Origin: Ignavibacteria bacterium
GTDB lineage: Bacteria > Bacteroidota > Ignavibacteria > Tepidaquicellales > Tepidaquicellaceae
DNA length: 39,609 nt
NCBI GenBank assembly: GCA_019187405.1
Contig: JABAQZ010000027.1
Location: forward strand, 1 to 39,609
Direction of reading: 5' to 3'
A program made the translations under genes and the position numbers. A model generated the notes under the pieces. The model saw only the letters and a list, made by a program, of their open reading frames with translations. It did not search any database and was not told the DNA's origin. Below, one piece after another: positions 22,581 to 32,551 of the stretch (the first letter of the stretch is position 1; every line of letters begins with the position of its first letter).

Positions 22581-25136
22581 ATGAAAAAAAGCAGGCGTTC
22601 ACGTTCCAATAAGACAGACAGCAGGCCAACCGGTAAATCCGTTAAGAGAAACTCCGGTGCGGAAGATTTCAGCATTTCTACCGATTTCAAAAAACAACTG
22701 CTTGGATTTTTACTGTTCCTTTTCGGCGTATTGCTATGTCTTGCCGTGATTTCTTATTCTCCAAAAGATCAGGCAAACCTTGAACGGCTTCAGCTGCTCG
22801 ATATTGCAAGAAAAGAATCATATTCAAAATCATTCATTACATTCAATTGGCTCGGCATTGTAGGAGCATATACTTCACAGTTTATAATTTATAATCTCTT
22901 CGGTTATTTTTCGGTTATATTTTCCGTAATTTTTTGTGCATTCGGATTAGCGTTAATTAGAAAAAAATCTTTGAACCGAACAATTCAGTTTGGCATATAT
23001 TCCGTTCTGATAATGGCATTGCTTGGTTCATTTTTTGGCTTGCTGAAAATATTCTGGGGAGCTGAAACCATACTTCCGGTTATGACAGGAACAACCGGAG
23101 ATTTCTTCGCAAATATTTTTTATAAAACCTTCGGCAGCATCGGAGCTTTTGTGATTTTTATTTCTTTGCTTGGACTTTTTGGAACGCTTCTTATTGACGG
23201 CAATATTATAAAGACACTTGCTCGAATGAAACTCTTCACTGAAAGAATTAAGGATAATTTCAAAAAAGAGAAAGAAGAGTTGACTCTTAAAAAAGATGCA
23301 TTAATTGAAAACAAAAATCTATCAGCTGCCGGCTCTGAAAATACTGACGAAGAAAGAAAAATAGAAGAAGCCCTTAAAAAAGAAAGAGAAAGAATCCTGA
23401 AGAGTAAATATTCAAAACCTGAAGACGAAGCCGATGATGAATTGCGGATTAAAGAAACGGAGATTAACAGACCGAAGGAAATAGAAGTTTCAGATACTTT
23501 GGACAAAAGAAAAAAGCAAAAGGAACAGCAGTTACCTGAACTTGAAATCAAACCTTTACAAAATAAAGAAGCAGATGAAATAGATATAAATCCGGAAAAC
23601 TCCAATGAAGTCGAAAAATTACAGAGCAACAGAGAAGAAGATTTTGTTGAAGAGAAATTGGAAAGTTTTAAATTTCCCGATACTGAACTGCTGACTGAAC
23701 CCACTAAAGAAGAGTTTGACGTTATTCCAAATGAGGAACTAACAGAAAACGGAAGACTGCTACAGGCAAAACTTCTGAAGTTTGGCATTGAAGTTGAAAA
23801 AGTTTTTGCAACACCGGGTCCTGTAGTAACTTTGTATGAACTTGTTCCGGCTCCAGATGTGAAGCTTTCCAAAATAGAATCCCTTCAGGATGACATTGCG
23901 CTTGCCATGAAAGCCAAAGGCATCCGCATGATAATTCCGATTCCAGGTAAAGGAACTGTCGGTGTTGAAATTCCCAACAAGAAAGCTCAGCTCGTGAGAA
24001 TCAAGAGTCTGCTTACATCGCAGAAATTTGTCAGCAGTAAATCCTGTCTTCCGGTTGCATTCGGAAAAACAATTGACGGCGAAGTTTTCATTGACGACCT
24101 TGCAAAGATGCCTCATCTGCTTATTGCGGGAGCTACCGGTTCCGGTAAAAGTGTCGGAATAAATACCATCATTGCAAGTCTGCTGTTTAAACTTCATCCA
24201 TCAGATTTAAAATTTGTGATGATTGATCCCAAAAAGATCGAGCTAAGTTTGTATTCAAAATTAAAAAAGCATTATCTGGCAACGTCGTCTGATATTAACG
24301 AAAGCATTGTTACCAGTCCTTCGAATGCAGTATCTGTTTTAAAAAGCGTGGAGTGTGAAATGGAAAACAGGTATGATAAACTTGCAAATGCAGGCGTCAG
24401 GAATCTTGAAGCATACAATGAAAAATATCTTCAGGGAAATCTTAAGGATAATGAATCGATACGTCATAGAAAAATGCCGTATATTGTTGTGATAATTGAT
24501 GAGCTTGCTGACCTGATGATAACAGCGAAAAGAGATATTGAAGAGCCGATAGCACGAATAGCGCAAATGGCCAGAGCTGTCGGTATTCACCTTATTGTTG
24601 CAACACAAAGACCGTCGGTTGATGTAATCACTGGTGTAATTAAAGCAAACTTTCCGGTACGGGTTGCGTATCAAGTAGCTTCAAAAATTGATTCAAGGAC
24701 AATTCTCGATATGGGAGGAGCAGACCAGCTCTTGAGAAACGGTGATATGTTGTATTTGTCATCGGCTTCGATTAAACCGATAAGGATTCAAAATGCTTAC
24801 ATTACGACAGAAGAGTGCGAAGAAGTTTCTGCATATATTGAATCTCAGCAAGGATTTTCAAAACCGTATCTTCTGCCGTCAATTGTCGAAAGGAAAACTT
24901 CCGGATTCGGTGAAGGCGAAGACAGAGATGAATTATTCGGAGAAGCAGCAAGACTTATCTTTAGACTTCAGCAATGCTCCACATCTACTTTACAGAGAAG
25001 GCTAAAACTCGGATATGCGCGTGCGGCAAGAATTGTCGATCAGCTGGAGGAAGCCGGCATCGTCGGTCCAAAAAACGGCGCTAATGCAAGGGAAGTGCTT
25101 ATCTCCGATGAAGAAGAACTGGAAAATTATTTGTAG
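22581..25136 (+). CDS. ftsK: DNA translocase FtsK/SpoIIIE
   Basis: 851 residues. A basic N-terminus (KKSRRSRSNK) precedes about four transmembrane helices (35-210). Then comes a highly charged Glu/Lys linker (about 215-390), the beta domain, and the RecA-like motor with Walker A AGATGSGKSVG (about 516-526), DPKKIELSLYSKL, Walker B VVIIDELADLM (about 635-645) and ATQRPSVDVITGVIKANFPVR. The C-terminal gamma winged helix (about 780-851: LQRRLKLGYARAARIVDQLEEAGIVG) reads polar chromosome signals. It pumps DNA at the division septum and activates XerCD. It converges with ptsI with only 3 bp between the stop codons. Confidence 0.95.
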   Translation: MKKSRRSRSNKTDSRPTGKSVKRNSGAEDFSISTDFKKQLLGFLLFLFGVLLCLAVISYSPKDQANLERLQLLDIARKESYSKSFITFNWLGIVGAYTSQFIIYNLFGYFSVIFSVIFCAFGLALIRKKSLNRTIQFGIYSVLIMALLGSFFGLLKIFWGAETILPVMTGTTGDFFANIFYKTFGSIGAFVIFISLLGLFGTLLIDGNIIKTLARMKLFTERIKDNFKKEKEELTLKKDALIENKNLSAAGSENTDEERKIEEALKKERERILKSKYSKPEDEADDELRIKETEINRPKEIEVSDTLDKRKKQKEQQLPELEIKPLQNKEADEIDINPENSNEVEKLQSNREEDFVEEKLESFKFPDTELLTEPTKEEFDVIPNEELTENGRLLQAKLLKFGIEVEKVFATPGPVVTLYELVPAPDVKLSKIESLQDDIALAMKAKGIRMIIPIPGKGTVGVEIPNKKAQLVRIKSLLTSQKFVSSKSCLPVAFGKTIDGEVFIDDLAKMPHLLIAGATGSGKSVGINTIIASLLFKLHPSDLKFVMIDPKKIELSLYSKLKKHYLATSSDINESIVTSPSNAVSVLKSVECEMENRYDKLANAGVRNLEAYNEKYLQGNLKDNESIRHRKMPYIVVIIDELADLMITAKRDIEEPIARIAQMARAVGIHLIVATQRPSVDVITGVIKANFPVRVAYQVASKIDSRTILDMGGADQLLRNGDMLYLSSASIKPIRIQNAYITTEECEEVSAYIESQQGFSKPYLLPSIVERKTSGFGEGEDRDELFGEAARLIFRLQQCSTSTLQRRLKLGYARAARIVDQLEEAGIVGPKNGANAREVLISDEEELENYL

Positions 25137-25139
25137 CAG

Positions 25140-26885
25140 TCAGGATAATTCTTCGATTTCAGAAGTTATCTTTTTATAGTATTCTTCTGCCATTTTCTTT
25201 ACTTCAGTTTCAATAGAACATTTCAACAATTCATTGCATAAATTTTTCACTTCGCGGTAATTTACTTTTCTGATTATTTGCTTGATTTGTGGAAATACGG
25301 ATGGAACCACGCTTAACTCGTCTATTCCCAATCCGATAAGTATTGCCGTTGCCAGGGGGTTTGATGCCATCTCTCCGCAAACGCTGACGGGAATTCCGTT
25401 TTTGTGAGCAGCATCAGCGATATATTTTATGGCTCGTATGACTGCAGGATGAAACTCAAGAAACATTCCCGAAATAAATTCATTCCCCCTGTCAACAGCA
25501 AGCAGATACTGTATCAAATCATTTGTTCCTATGCTGAAAAAATCCACATGTCTCGCCAACTCATCGGCAAGAAAGTATGCAGAAGGAACTTCTATCATAA
25601 TACCTGTTTTAATATTCCTGTCATAAAGAATTTTCTTTTCATCAAGATCAGTTTTTACTTCTTCGAGGATTTCACGCGCTTTAATAACTTCGCTCAATGA
25701 CGAAATCATCGGATACATTATCTTTACATTTTTATCTTTTGAAGCTATTAGTATTGCCTTTAACTGCTCTTTGAAAATCTCAACTTTATCAAGACTTATT
25801 CTGATTCCTCTCCATCCGAGAAATGGATTATCTTCTTTCTCGGATCTTGGCAAAAGTTTGTCTCCACCGATGTCAAAAGTTCTAATTGTAACAATATTCG
25901 GATAAGTAATGTTGGCAATATGCATATATTCTTCAATTTGTTTTTCCTCGCTCGGAAATCCGCTTTCTTCAATGAACAGATGCTCAGTTCTGTAAAGTCC
26001 GATACCGCAATGACCGGTATTTATGATAAAATCTATTTCTTCATCAAATTCAATGTTAGCCGAGAGCTCGATTTTTTTATTGTCCACAGTTTCTGAAGGC
26101 ATGATTAGAATGTCTTTCAGAGTTCTCTCATAATCCTCAAGTTCGGCAATTTTTCTTTTGTATTCAGATTGAGTGTGTTCAGAAGGATTGGAAATAATAT
26201 ATCCCGATAGACCGTCAATTATGATGAAATCTCCTGTAGATATGTTTTTTGAAATATCTTTCATACCTACAACGGCAGGGATCCTGAGCGCTCTGGAAAT
26301 TATAGCCGCATGCGAAGTCAGTCCGCCTTTGTCGGTTGCATAGCCTTTTACTTTTCTTTTGCTGAACAGTATTGTATCTGCAGGAGTAAGTTCATGACCA
26401 ATGATAATTGAATTTTCTTCAACTTTTGAAACCAGTTTTTCCTTTCTCAAATTTCTGATTACTCGGTTTCTTAGATCTTTGATGTCGGAGAATCTTTCTT
26501 TGAGATAATCATCATTTGAATTAAGAAATGCACCGCTGATTTTTGATATTTCATCGTCAAAAATAAAACTTGCAGTTTTTAATTCGGTCTTAATTCTGTG
26601 AAAAACTGTTGCTGTAAAATAACTATCCTCCAGCATTTCAAGCTGAGCATCAAATATCATAGAATTTTTTTCTCCGATTTTTTCATAAGCGAGCGATCGG
26701 ATTTTCTTAAGCTCTTTTTTAGAAAGCTCTACGGCTCTTTCAAATTCAAGCAATTCTTTTTCCACTTCATCAGATTTCAGTGGTTGGTAATCAATTTCAA
26801 AATTGCTTCTTGCATAAATATATGCAAACCCGGTTGATATACCAGGAGATGCAGGTATGCCCTTAAATATTTTTTCCGGCGCCAA
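25140..26885 (-). CDS. ptsI: PTS phosphoenolpyruvate-protein phosphotransferase (Enzyme I)
   Basis: 581 residues with a TTG start at 26885; upstream in-frame codons reach a stop without an ATG. The phospho-His is His192 in DKGGLTSHAAIISRAL (E. coli His189). RTEHLF, RTFDIGGDK, GWRGIRISL and the C-terminal VCGEMASNP with the PEP-site Cys complete the enzyme. It transfers phosphate from PEP to HPr. No HPr or EII gene is in this window, so it may serve a regulatory PTS (HPr kinase style) or components located elsewhere. It is divergent from the GT-C gene across 369 bp. Confidence 0.93.
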   Translation of the reverse strand: MAPEKIFKGIPASPGISTGFAYIYARSNFEIDYQPLKSDEVEKELLEFERAVELSKKELKKIRSLAYEKIGEKNSMIFDAQLEMLEDSYFTATVFHRIKTELKTASFIFDDEISKISGAFLNSNDDYLKERFSDIKDLRNRVIRNLRKEKLVSKVEENSIIIGHELTPADTILFSKRKVKGYATDKGGLTSHAAIISRALRIPAVVGMKDISKNISTGDFIIIDGLSGYIISNPSEHTQSEYKRKIAELEDYERTLKDILIMPSETVDNKKIELSANIEFDEEIDFIINTGHCGIGLYRTEHLFIEESGFPSEEKQIEEYMHIANITYPNIVTIRTFDIGGDKLLPRSEKEDNPFLGWRGIRISLDKVEIFKEQLKAILIASKDKNVKIMYPMISSLSEVIKAREILEEVKTDLDEKKILYDRNIKTGIMIEVPSAYFLADELARHVDFFSIGTNDLIQYLLAVDRGNEFISGMFLEFHPAVIRAIKYIADAAHKNGIPVSVCGEMASNPLATAILIGLGIDELSVVPSVFPQIKQIIRKVNYREVKNLCNELLKCSIETEVKKMAEEYYKKITSEIEELS

Positions 26886-27254
26886 ATTTTGATGTGTATA
26901 TTTTAATCTAAAATAATTCTTTCACTGATTAAAAGTAAGGAGATAATAAACATCGTGATTACAAATGCAACACAGCTAATCAATACAGTTTAAAGTTGTA
27001 AAGTTAAGCAAATGTTCTAAGCTTTTAAATTATTTTAATACATTATTATTCTAACAGATACGCTCTTGTCCTTTACTTAGCAAGGAGAAGGTCAGGAGGG
27101 ATATTATTAAGATTAGAGAAATTTTGCTGATAATCATTTCTTACAAAATAGTTTTTATTGAATTGGAAAAATGTTTTGGATTCAAATGATATAAACTATA
27201 TCCTTTAAATCTCTTTAAAATTGAAATTACACATTCAAATAATTATTTTGCCTT
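26886..27254. other. Divergent intergenic region with a possible repeat remnant
   Basis: 369 bp between the divergent ptsI and GT-C genes, probably holding both promoters; I see no gene. Around 27069-27100 a more G+C-rich patch, TCCTTTACTTAGCAAGGAGA, stands out: TCCTT (27069-27073) and AAGGA (27082-27086) form a short inverted repeat followed by GGTCAGGAGGG. This may be a decayed intergenic repeat. The stem is only 5 bp and there is one copy in the window. Confidence 0.35.
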
Positions 27255-29252
27255 ATGAAAAAACTCAAATATCCCATAAAAAAAAAGCGAAGTCAGAAAG
27301 TTGATTTAAGCAAATATACTTTTGATAATCCTTACCGTCCAAAAAAGATAATAAGGATTATTTTCTATACGCTGATAATACTTATCCCTGTTTTTTTAAC
27401 TTATGTATATCTCAGATCCTCAATAAAACTCAATAAAGAATTCAGTTTTCCGCTCGATGATCCATGGATTCATCTGACCTTTGCAAAAAATCTTGCTGAA
27501 TATTTCAGTTTTTCCTATTTCAAAAACGAAATGGTTACGGCTGGCTCAACCTCTCCGCTTTACACAATCATAGTTGCAATTGCATTTTTTATATCGAGCA
27601 ACGAAATGATAATTAGTTATGTATTAGGAATTTTGTTTTTGGTTGGAAGCGTCGTCGCCTTTTATAGATTGTCTTCGTTTGAATTTCAAAAGGAACATTT
27701 ATTTGCAATGGTATGTACGGGAATTTTCATTCTGGATAAGTGGATGAATTTTATTGCGGTCTCGGGTATGGAAACAACAATGTTTATTCTGTTGCTGTTA
27801 TTATGCGGATATTTTTATAAAAAGAAAGAAGCGATTCCTTTTGCCGTTATGCTTGGACTTATAATGTGGACAAGACCTGACGGAGTTGCTTTCATTGGAG
27901 CTGTGATCGTAGATTATTTAATCATAAAAATTGTATTAAAGGATTCAGAAAAAGTATCGACATTTTCGGCATCCGATATAAAAATTATTCTTTTGATATT
28001 CGGCGGAATATTGGGATTGTATTTTTTGATGAATTATCTGCTGTCAGGATCGCTCCTGCCAAATACTTACAATGCAAAGCTTACTTATTATTCGCCGGAA
28101 TTCAGAAGCAGATATGATTTTCTTAAATATGAAGTTTGGGATTATTTTACTACCGGCTCTTATTATGTGTTGATGATAGGATTTATTTTCGCGCTGTTGA
28201 AATTTTTCTATGATTTATATAACAGAAATTTCAATCAAAATACGATTTATATATTGTTTATTCTTTCTCTCGTATTTATATACTGGCTAAAACTTCCGTA
28301 TGCCCACAGATTTGGAAGATATATGATGCCGATAATTCCATTCTTCGTTCTTGTTTCAGTTATCGGTTTCAGGGATTTTGCGAGATTCATAAATAGATAT
28401 ACAACCAATGTTCTCTTTGCTAAAAGTATATTTTACATACTAATAGGTATTACTTTTTTTATTGGTGTAAAGGATTATGATTTAAACCGCGAACTGTATG
28501 TTACACAGTCCAAATACATATTTGACAGACAGGTATCAGCAGCAAAATGGATAAAGGAATCTACAAACGATTCTGCAGTAATTGCCACGCATGATGTAGG
28601 TGCCATAGGATTTTACAGCGGCAGAAAAATAATTGACGTTGCCGGACTCGTTACGCCCGAGCTCATTTCCAAAATTAATGACCTGAATTATGTTAATTAC
28701 ATGAAAGACTATATGAATAAAAACGGAGTTACTCATTTGGCTTTTTTGCGAGAATGGTACAGGGTTTCAAATCAGAAACCATTGTTTACCACCGTTTATA
28801 GATTTGGTCCTGAAGTCATGGAAGTGTATGAATATTTTCCAAATAAAACAAAAATTCTATCCAGAGAAGCAAACAGTCTTTTGATGAACGCCCAATCGCT
28901 GTTAGGTCAAAAAGCCGGACAGCAGATTATTTTCATTACAAACAGGTTATTGGCAATGGAACCGGATTGTTCTGAAGCATATTATTTAAGAGGATATGCT
29001 TATTATCTCAACAAAGATTTTCAGAATTATGAAAAGAATATAAAACAAGCGCTTGAACTTTTTCCTCAAAATTATGAAGCACAGTATTATTTCGGTGAAT
29101 ATCTGATGAGTAATAATAGATATGCTGAGGCAAAACCTCATATTGAAAAATATTTGGAATTAGATCCGGAAAATGAAAAAATGAAAAATTTCTTAAGTCA
29201 GATTCAGGACACAATCTCTACAGGTAAAATAACCCAGGATACTCTGAAATAA
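27255..29252 (+). CDS. GT-C-like membrane protein with C-terminal TPR repeats
   Basis: 665 residues. A basic N-terminus is followed by a first helix (31-53), then FPLDDPWIHLTFAKNLAE (66-83), an acidic first-loop motif like the catalytic DD of GT-C transferases, and TAGSTSPLYTII. About ten helices run to residue 415. A soluble region follows (AAKWIKESTNDSAVIATHD, about 424-442), and the last 110 residues hold TPR-like helices (EPDCSEAYYLRGYAYYLNKD, ALELFPQNYEAQYYFGEYLM, YLELDPENEKMKNFLS). It probably glycosylates an envelope target, with the TPR part binding a partner. Donor and acceptor are unknown. mltG follows at 36 bp. Confidence 0.65.
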   Translation: MKKLKYPIKKKRSQKVDLSKYTFDNPYRPKKIIRIIFYTLIILIPVFLTYVYLRSSIKLNKEFSFPLDDPWIHLTFAKNLAEYFSFSYFKNEMVTAGSTSPLYTIIVAIAFFISSNEMIISYVLGILFLVGSVVAFYRLSSFEFQKEHLFAMVCTGIFILDKWMNFIAVSGMETTMFILLLLLCGYFYKKKEAIPFAVMLGLIMWTRPDGVAFIGAVIVDYLIIKIVLKDSEKVSTFSASDIKIILLIFGGILGLYFLMNYLLSGSLLPNTYNAKLTYYSPEFRSRYDFLKYEVWDYFTTGSYYVLMIGFIFALLKFFYDLYNRNFNQNTIYILFILSLVFIYWLKLPYAHRFGRYMMPIIPFFVLVSVIGFRDFARFINRYTTNVLFAKSIFYILIGITFFIGVKDYDLNRELYVTQSKYIFDRQVSAAKWIKESTNDSAVIATHDVGAIGFYSGRKIIDVAGLVTPELISKINDLNYVNYMKDYMNKNGVTHLAFLREWYRVSNQKPLFTTVYRFGPEVMEVYEYFPNKTKILSREANSLLMNAQSLLGQKAGQQIIFITNRLLAMEPDCSEAYYLRGYAYYLNKDFQNYEKNIKQALELFPQNYEAQYYFGEYLMSNNRYAEAKPHIEKYLELDPENEKMKNFLSQIQDTISTGKITQDTLK

Positions 29253-29288
29253 AACCGATAAATGTGATTCAATAAAACCTGATAACTA

Positions 29289-30329
29289 TTGTTAATCTTA
29301 ACGGAAAAAATCAGAAGTATATTGAAGTATCTTATACTTCTTAATGTTTTTCTGATTGCTTTTATTGTATATCAGATATATTACTCTCCTTATAACTGGT
29401 CCGGAAAAAATGAAAAAGATTTTGAAGTTGAACAGGGCAAAACTTTGGATGAAATTGCTTTCAGTCTGAAGCAAAATGACATTATACCAAGTATTCTCCT
29501 TTTTAAAATTGCCGTAAAATTTTCGGGAAAGGAAAATCAACTTATATCCAGCTCCTATACTTTTAAAAATGGAATGAATAATATTGAACTTTTAGAAATT
29601 CTTACGGATAAAAATCTCGTCAAGCTCACAAAATTTACAGTTCCCGAAGGTTTCACCATAAAGCAAATTGCAAATCTTGCCGCAAAGAAATTAAATCTTT
29701 CCGGAGATAAATTTATCCGTGAAGCATCAAATGATTCTCTCATCGGTATTATCGGTTTAAAAGGTAAAATAAAAAATCTCGAAGGATTTCTATATCCGAA
29801 TACTTATGAGCTGCCCAAAAATACCACCGAAAAAAAACTCGTGCAGATTCTGTTTAATGAATTTCAAAAAAAATTTTTTAATAATAATAAAATCAATTCA
29901 AATGTTAAAGAAAACGACACCCTTCTTTTAAACACAATAATTTTGGCGTCGATAATTCAAGGAGAAACAGGTATGAGAAATGAAATGCCGGTGATTTCCG
30001 GCGTTTATAAAAACAGGATGAAAATTAATATGAAGCTCGAAGCCGACCCCACAATTCAATATATTATTCCGGACGGACCTCGACGATTGCTTTATTCAGA
30101 TTTGAAAATTAATTCGCCTTACAATACTTACATAAACAAAGGTCTGCCTCCGGGACCGGTTAATAATCCCGGAATAGATGCCATACTTGCAGCGCTTCAG
30201 CCCGATGTGCATAATTTTCTCTTCTTCGTTGCAACAGGCGACGGCGGCCATAAGTTTTCGGAAAACTACTCCCAGCATCAGCAGGCTGTTAAAGAGTACA
30301 GACAAAACCAGAAGAATAAAAATAAATGA
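29289..30329 (+). CDS. mltG: Endolytic murein transglycosylase
   Basis: 346 residues with a TTG start; an in-frame stop (TAA 29283-29285) lies just upstream, so a longer start is impossible. One N-terminal transmembrane helix (about 12-30) is followed by a LysM-like subdomain (FEVEQGKTLDEIAFSLKQN) and the YceG domain. The catalytic Glu226 lies in ASIIQGETGMRNEMP, and EADPTIQYI, SPYNTYINKGLPPGPVNNPG and FFVATGDGGHKFS follow. It cleaves nascent glycan strands in the periplasm and sets their length. Its stop overlaps the next start as ATGA (30326-30329). Confidence 0.93.
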   Translation: MLILTEKIRSILKYLILLNVFLIAFIVYQIYYSPYNWSGKNEKDFEVEQGKTLDEIAFSLKQNDIIPSILLFKIAVKFSGKENQLISSSYTFKNGMNNIELLEILTDKNLVKLTKFTVPEGFTIKQIANLAAKKLNLSGDKFIREASNDSLIGIIGLKGKIKNLEGFLYPNTYELPKNTTEKKLVQILFNEFQKKFFNNNKINSNVKENDTLLLNTIILASIIQGETGMRNEMPVISGVYKNRMKINMKLEADPTIQYIIPDGPRRLLYSDLKINSPYNTYINKGLPPGPVNNPGIDAILAALQPDVHNFLFFVATGDGGHKFSENYSQHQQAVKEYRQNQKNKNK

Positions 30330-31888
30330 ATACATTTTTGCCTGCAAAAAATAATGTTTCTTTGCTGTTCAGCCTGTTTAGAAAAATTGATTACAGGGAT
30401 AAAGAAAATTCGGATAAGAGAAAGCTTTTTGGAATTATACTGGCTTACCTTGTTTCTAATACAATTTTATCGCTAAATTTTTTCAGCTTTTTTAATGAGC
30501 GAAGTTACATAATACTCACTTTGTCATCAAATTTGTTTCTGTTGGGAATAATTGTTTTAAACGAATTCGATAATCTGTTTCTTGCTGTCAGATCGTATGA
30601 CTCACTGATATTACTTCCTCTAAACAGCAAGGATATTTTCATTTCAAAATTTATTTCGGCGCTTTTATATTTGTCACTGTTTGTTTTCTCATGTATGCTT
30701 CCGCAAATTGTGTTTTTTTATTTTTTTAAACATGAAACGTTTAATACAATTCTTTTTGCACTAACATCGTTTTTGTTTTCGTTCAGCAGTATATTGTTGT
30801 TGGTTTTTGCATATATGCTTTTATTGAATATATTCAAAGGTAAGTCACATATTTTGCTTAACTTATTTCAACTTCTGTTTTTCTTATTTGTATTTTATTC
30901 TTCAACTTTATCATCAAGAATAAAAAGGAGCGGCATTCCTGTTAACGTTAAAATCGATATTACGGGGTTTGAGTTTATAAAATATTTTCCGCAGACTTAT
31001 TACGCTGAATCCGTTTATAATTTTATTTACACAATAGCAGGTACAGCAATTATGATTATTTTGATTGCGGCTTTTTATTACAGCCTGTCTGCAAATTATT
31101 TAAGACTGCTTGAGACAGTCATGTCATCCAATAAGTCAAAAAAACCAAAGAAAAGAATTAACATAACGCTATATGGAAATATTCTCAAAAAATATTTTCT
31201 AAAAAATAATTATGAAACGGCCGCTTATGGTCTGGTTAAAAATCAGATTAAGAATTCCAGATTTCTTAAGTTGAAATTCATTCCGTTTGCATTAATGCCT
31301 CTTATGATGGTTGCTGTTGGTTTGATTTCTGGAATACGCGAACTACTATTCTTTAATCCATCCGAATCAAGTTTGTTTATGAATACCGAACTGTTAATCT
31401 TAAGTCCGTCTGTTACAATGATGATTATAATGAGTGCAAAGCTGCTTGTTTCGAATACAAAAATACTTGATGACATTTCCTCTGATACATTATGGATATA
31501 TGAAAATCTTTCAATACCCGACAAGAGATTAATGATTAACGGCGCGAACAAATTTGTTTATTTTAACTTTATACTGCCGATTTTATTACTGATTTTATTG
31601 GCTCTAAGCTATGCAGCCGGTTTATTTAACGTGCTGATGAATGTTTTATTTGTGGCGGTTTCAGTTTATTTCGTTCTTAGTGTAGGGACTATGTTTGATA
31701 AAGTTTATCCCTTTACGCTCGAAAGTACAAAGTTTAACTCTGCATCAAAACTTCTTGAAATTCTTTTTTCAATGCTGCTGGGTGTTTTGATATTTTTGAT
31801 TCAGATTTTTGTTTTTCAAAACATTATATTTGTAATAATTTTCATAGTTGTCTTCATTACGGTTTCAATACTTCTGAACAGAATTTAA
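30326..31888 (+). CDS. Polytopic membrane protein, ABC-2 permease-like
   Basis: 520 residues with about 12 hydrophobic helices. LILLPLNSKDIFISKFISAL (about 92-111) resembles the first cytoplasmic loop of ABC-2 transporter permeases ('LLSLPISRREIVLSKL'). A soluble stretch follows at about 264-305 (SSNKSKKPKKRINITLYG), then a second membrane half. No ATPase gene is adjacent, which is unusual for an ABC exporter half. It is coupled to mltG by a 4-bp overlap and followed 8 bp later by ubiX. Function unknown. Confidence 0.6.
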   Translation: MNTFLPAKNNVSLLFSLFRKIDYRDKENSDKRKLFGIILAYLVSNTILSLNFFSFFNERSYIILTLSSNLFLLGIIVLNEFDNLFLAVRSYDSLILLPLNSKDIFISKFISALLYLSLFVFSCMLPQIVFFYFFKHETFNTILFALTSFLFSFSSILLLVFAYMLLLNIFKGKSHILLNLFQLLFFLFVFYSSTLSSRIKRSGIPVNVKIDITGFEFIKYFPQTYYAESVYNFIYTIAGTAIMIILIAAFYYSLSANYLRLLETVMSSNKSKKPKKRINITLYGNILKKYFLKNNYETAAYGLVKNQIKNSRFLKLKFIPFALMPLMMVAVGLISGIRELLFFNPSESSLFMNTELLILSPSVTMMIIMSAKLLVSNTKILDDISSDTLWIYENLSIPDKRLMINGANKFVYFNFILPILLLILLALSYAAGLFNVLMNVLFVAVSVYFVLSVGTMFDKVYPFTLESTKFNSASKLLEILFSMLLGVLIFLIQIFVFQNIIFVIIFIVVFITVSILLNRI

Positions 31889-31896
31889 TTTAAGAT

Positions 31897-32547
31897 ATGA
31901 ATAAAACAAAAACTTCGGAAACCGCCCAAACAGAAACATTTCCGCTCATAAAAAGCATTGACGGCGAAGGAAAGAATGTTATTCTCGCTATGACCGGAGC
32001 AAGCGGTGCTATCTACGGATTAAGAATTTTAAGAGCTTTGCTGATGAATGAGTTTAATGTTGATCTGATATTATCTGAATATGCGGTTTATACTCTGTAT
32101 TATGAATGCGGGGTTGAACTGACTCAAAAAAACATTACATCACTCTTTCCAGAAATACTCGTGATGAAATCTTCGATAACGTTTCATAACAATCTCGATT
32201 TGAAGTCGGAAATATTCACAAATAAATATGTATGCCATGGAATGATAGTAGCGCCATGCTCTATGGGTGTGCTTGCGGGTATTGCCAACGGCGAGTGCAA
32301 GAATCTAATTGAGAAATCTGCTGATTTTACTTTTTCATATTCAAAGCCGCTTGTAATTGTTCCGAGAGAAACTCCGATTAATAAAATACATTTAATTAAT
32401 ATGATGAAGATCATTGAAGCGGGCGGTAATATTGTTCCTGCAATGCCGAGCTTTGAATATAATCCTTCGGATTTTAATGATCTCGCGGATTTCATCGCCG
32501 GAAAAGCAATTGATTTGATTTCAGGAGGGAGAAATACTTTCGCTTGA
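31897..32547 (+). CDS. ubiX: Flavin prenyltransferase
   Basis: 216 residues, with about 25 extra N-terminal residues before the conserved start VILAMTGASGAIYGLRIL. APCSMGVLAGIANG and PLVIVPRETPINKIHLINMM are the FMN- and dimethylallyl-phosphate-binding segments. It makes prenylated FMN for UbiD-type decarboxylases; a ubiD gene is not in the window. It follows the ABC-2-like gene by 8 bp and converges with the metallopeptidase fusion with only 4 bp between stop codons. Confidence 0.9.
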   Translation: MNKTKTSETAQTETFPLIKSIDGEGKNVILAMTGASGAIYGLRILRALLMNEFNVDLILSEYAVYTLYYECGVELTQKNITSLFPEILVMKSSITFHNNLDLKSEIFTNKYVCHGMIVAPCSMGVLAGIANGECKNLIEKSADFTFSYSKPLVIVPRETPINKIHLINMMKIIEAGGNIVPAMPSFEYNPSDFNDLADFIAGKAIDLISGGRNTFA

Positions 32548-32551
32548 TAAT

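Noticed and set aside
23120-23872. 250-residue minus-strand frame inside ftsK
   Set aside because: Serine-rich shadow of the Glu/Lys-rich FtsK linker; no start context or family resemblance.
27069-27100. Terminator or mobile-element end in the ptsI/GT-C gap
   Set aside because: Stem of only 5 bp with no T-tract and no second copy; kept only as a possible repeat remnant.
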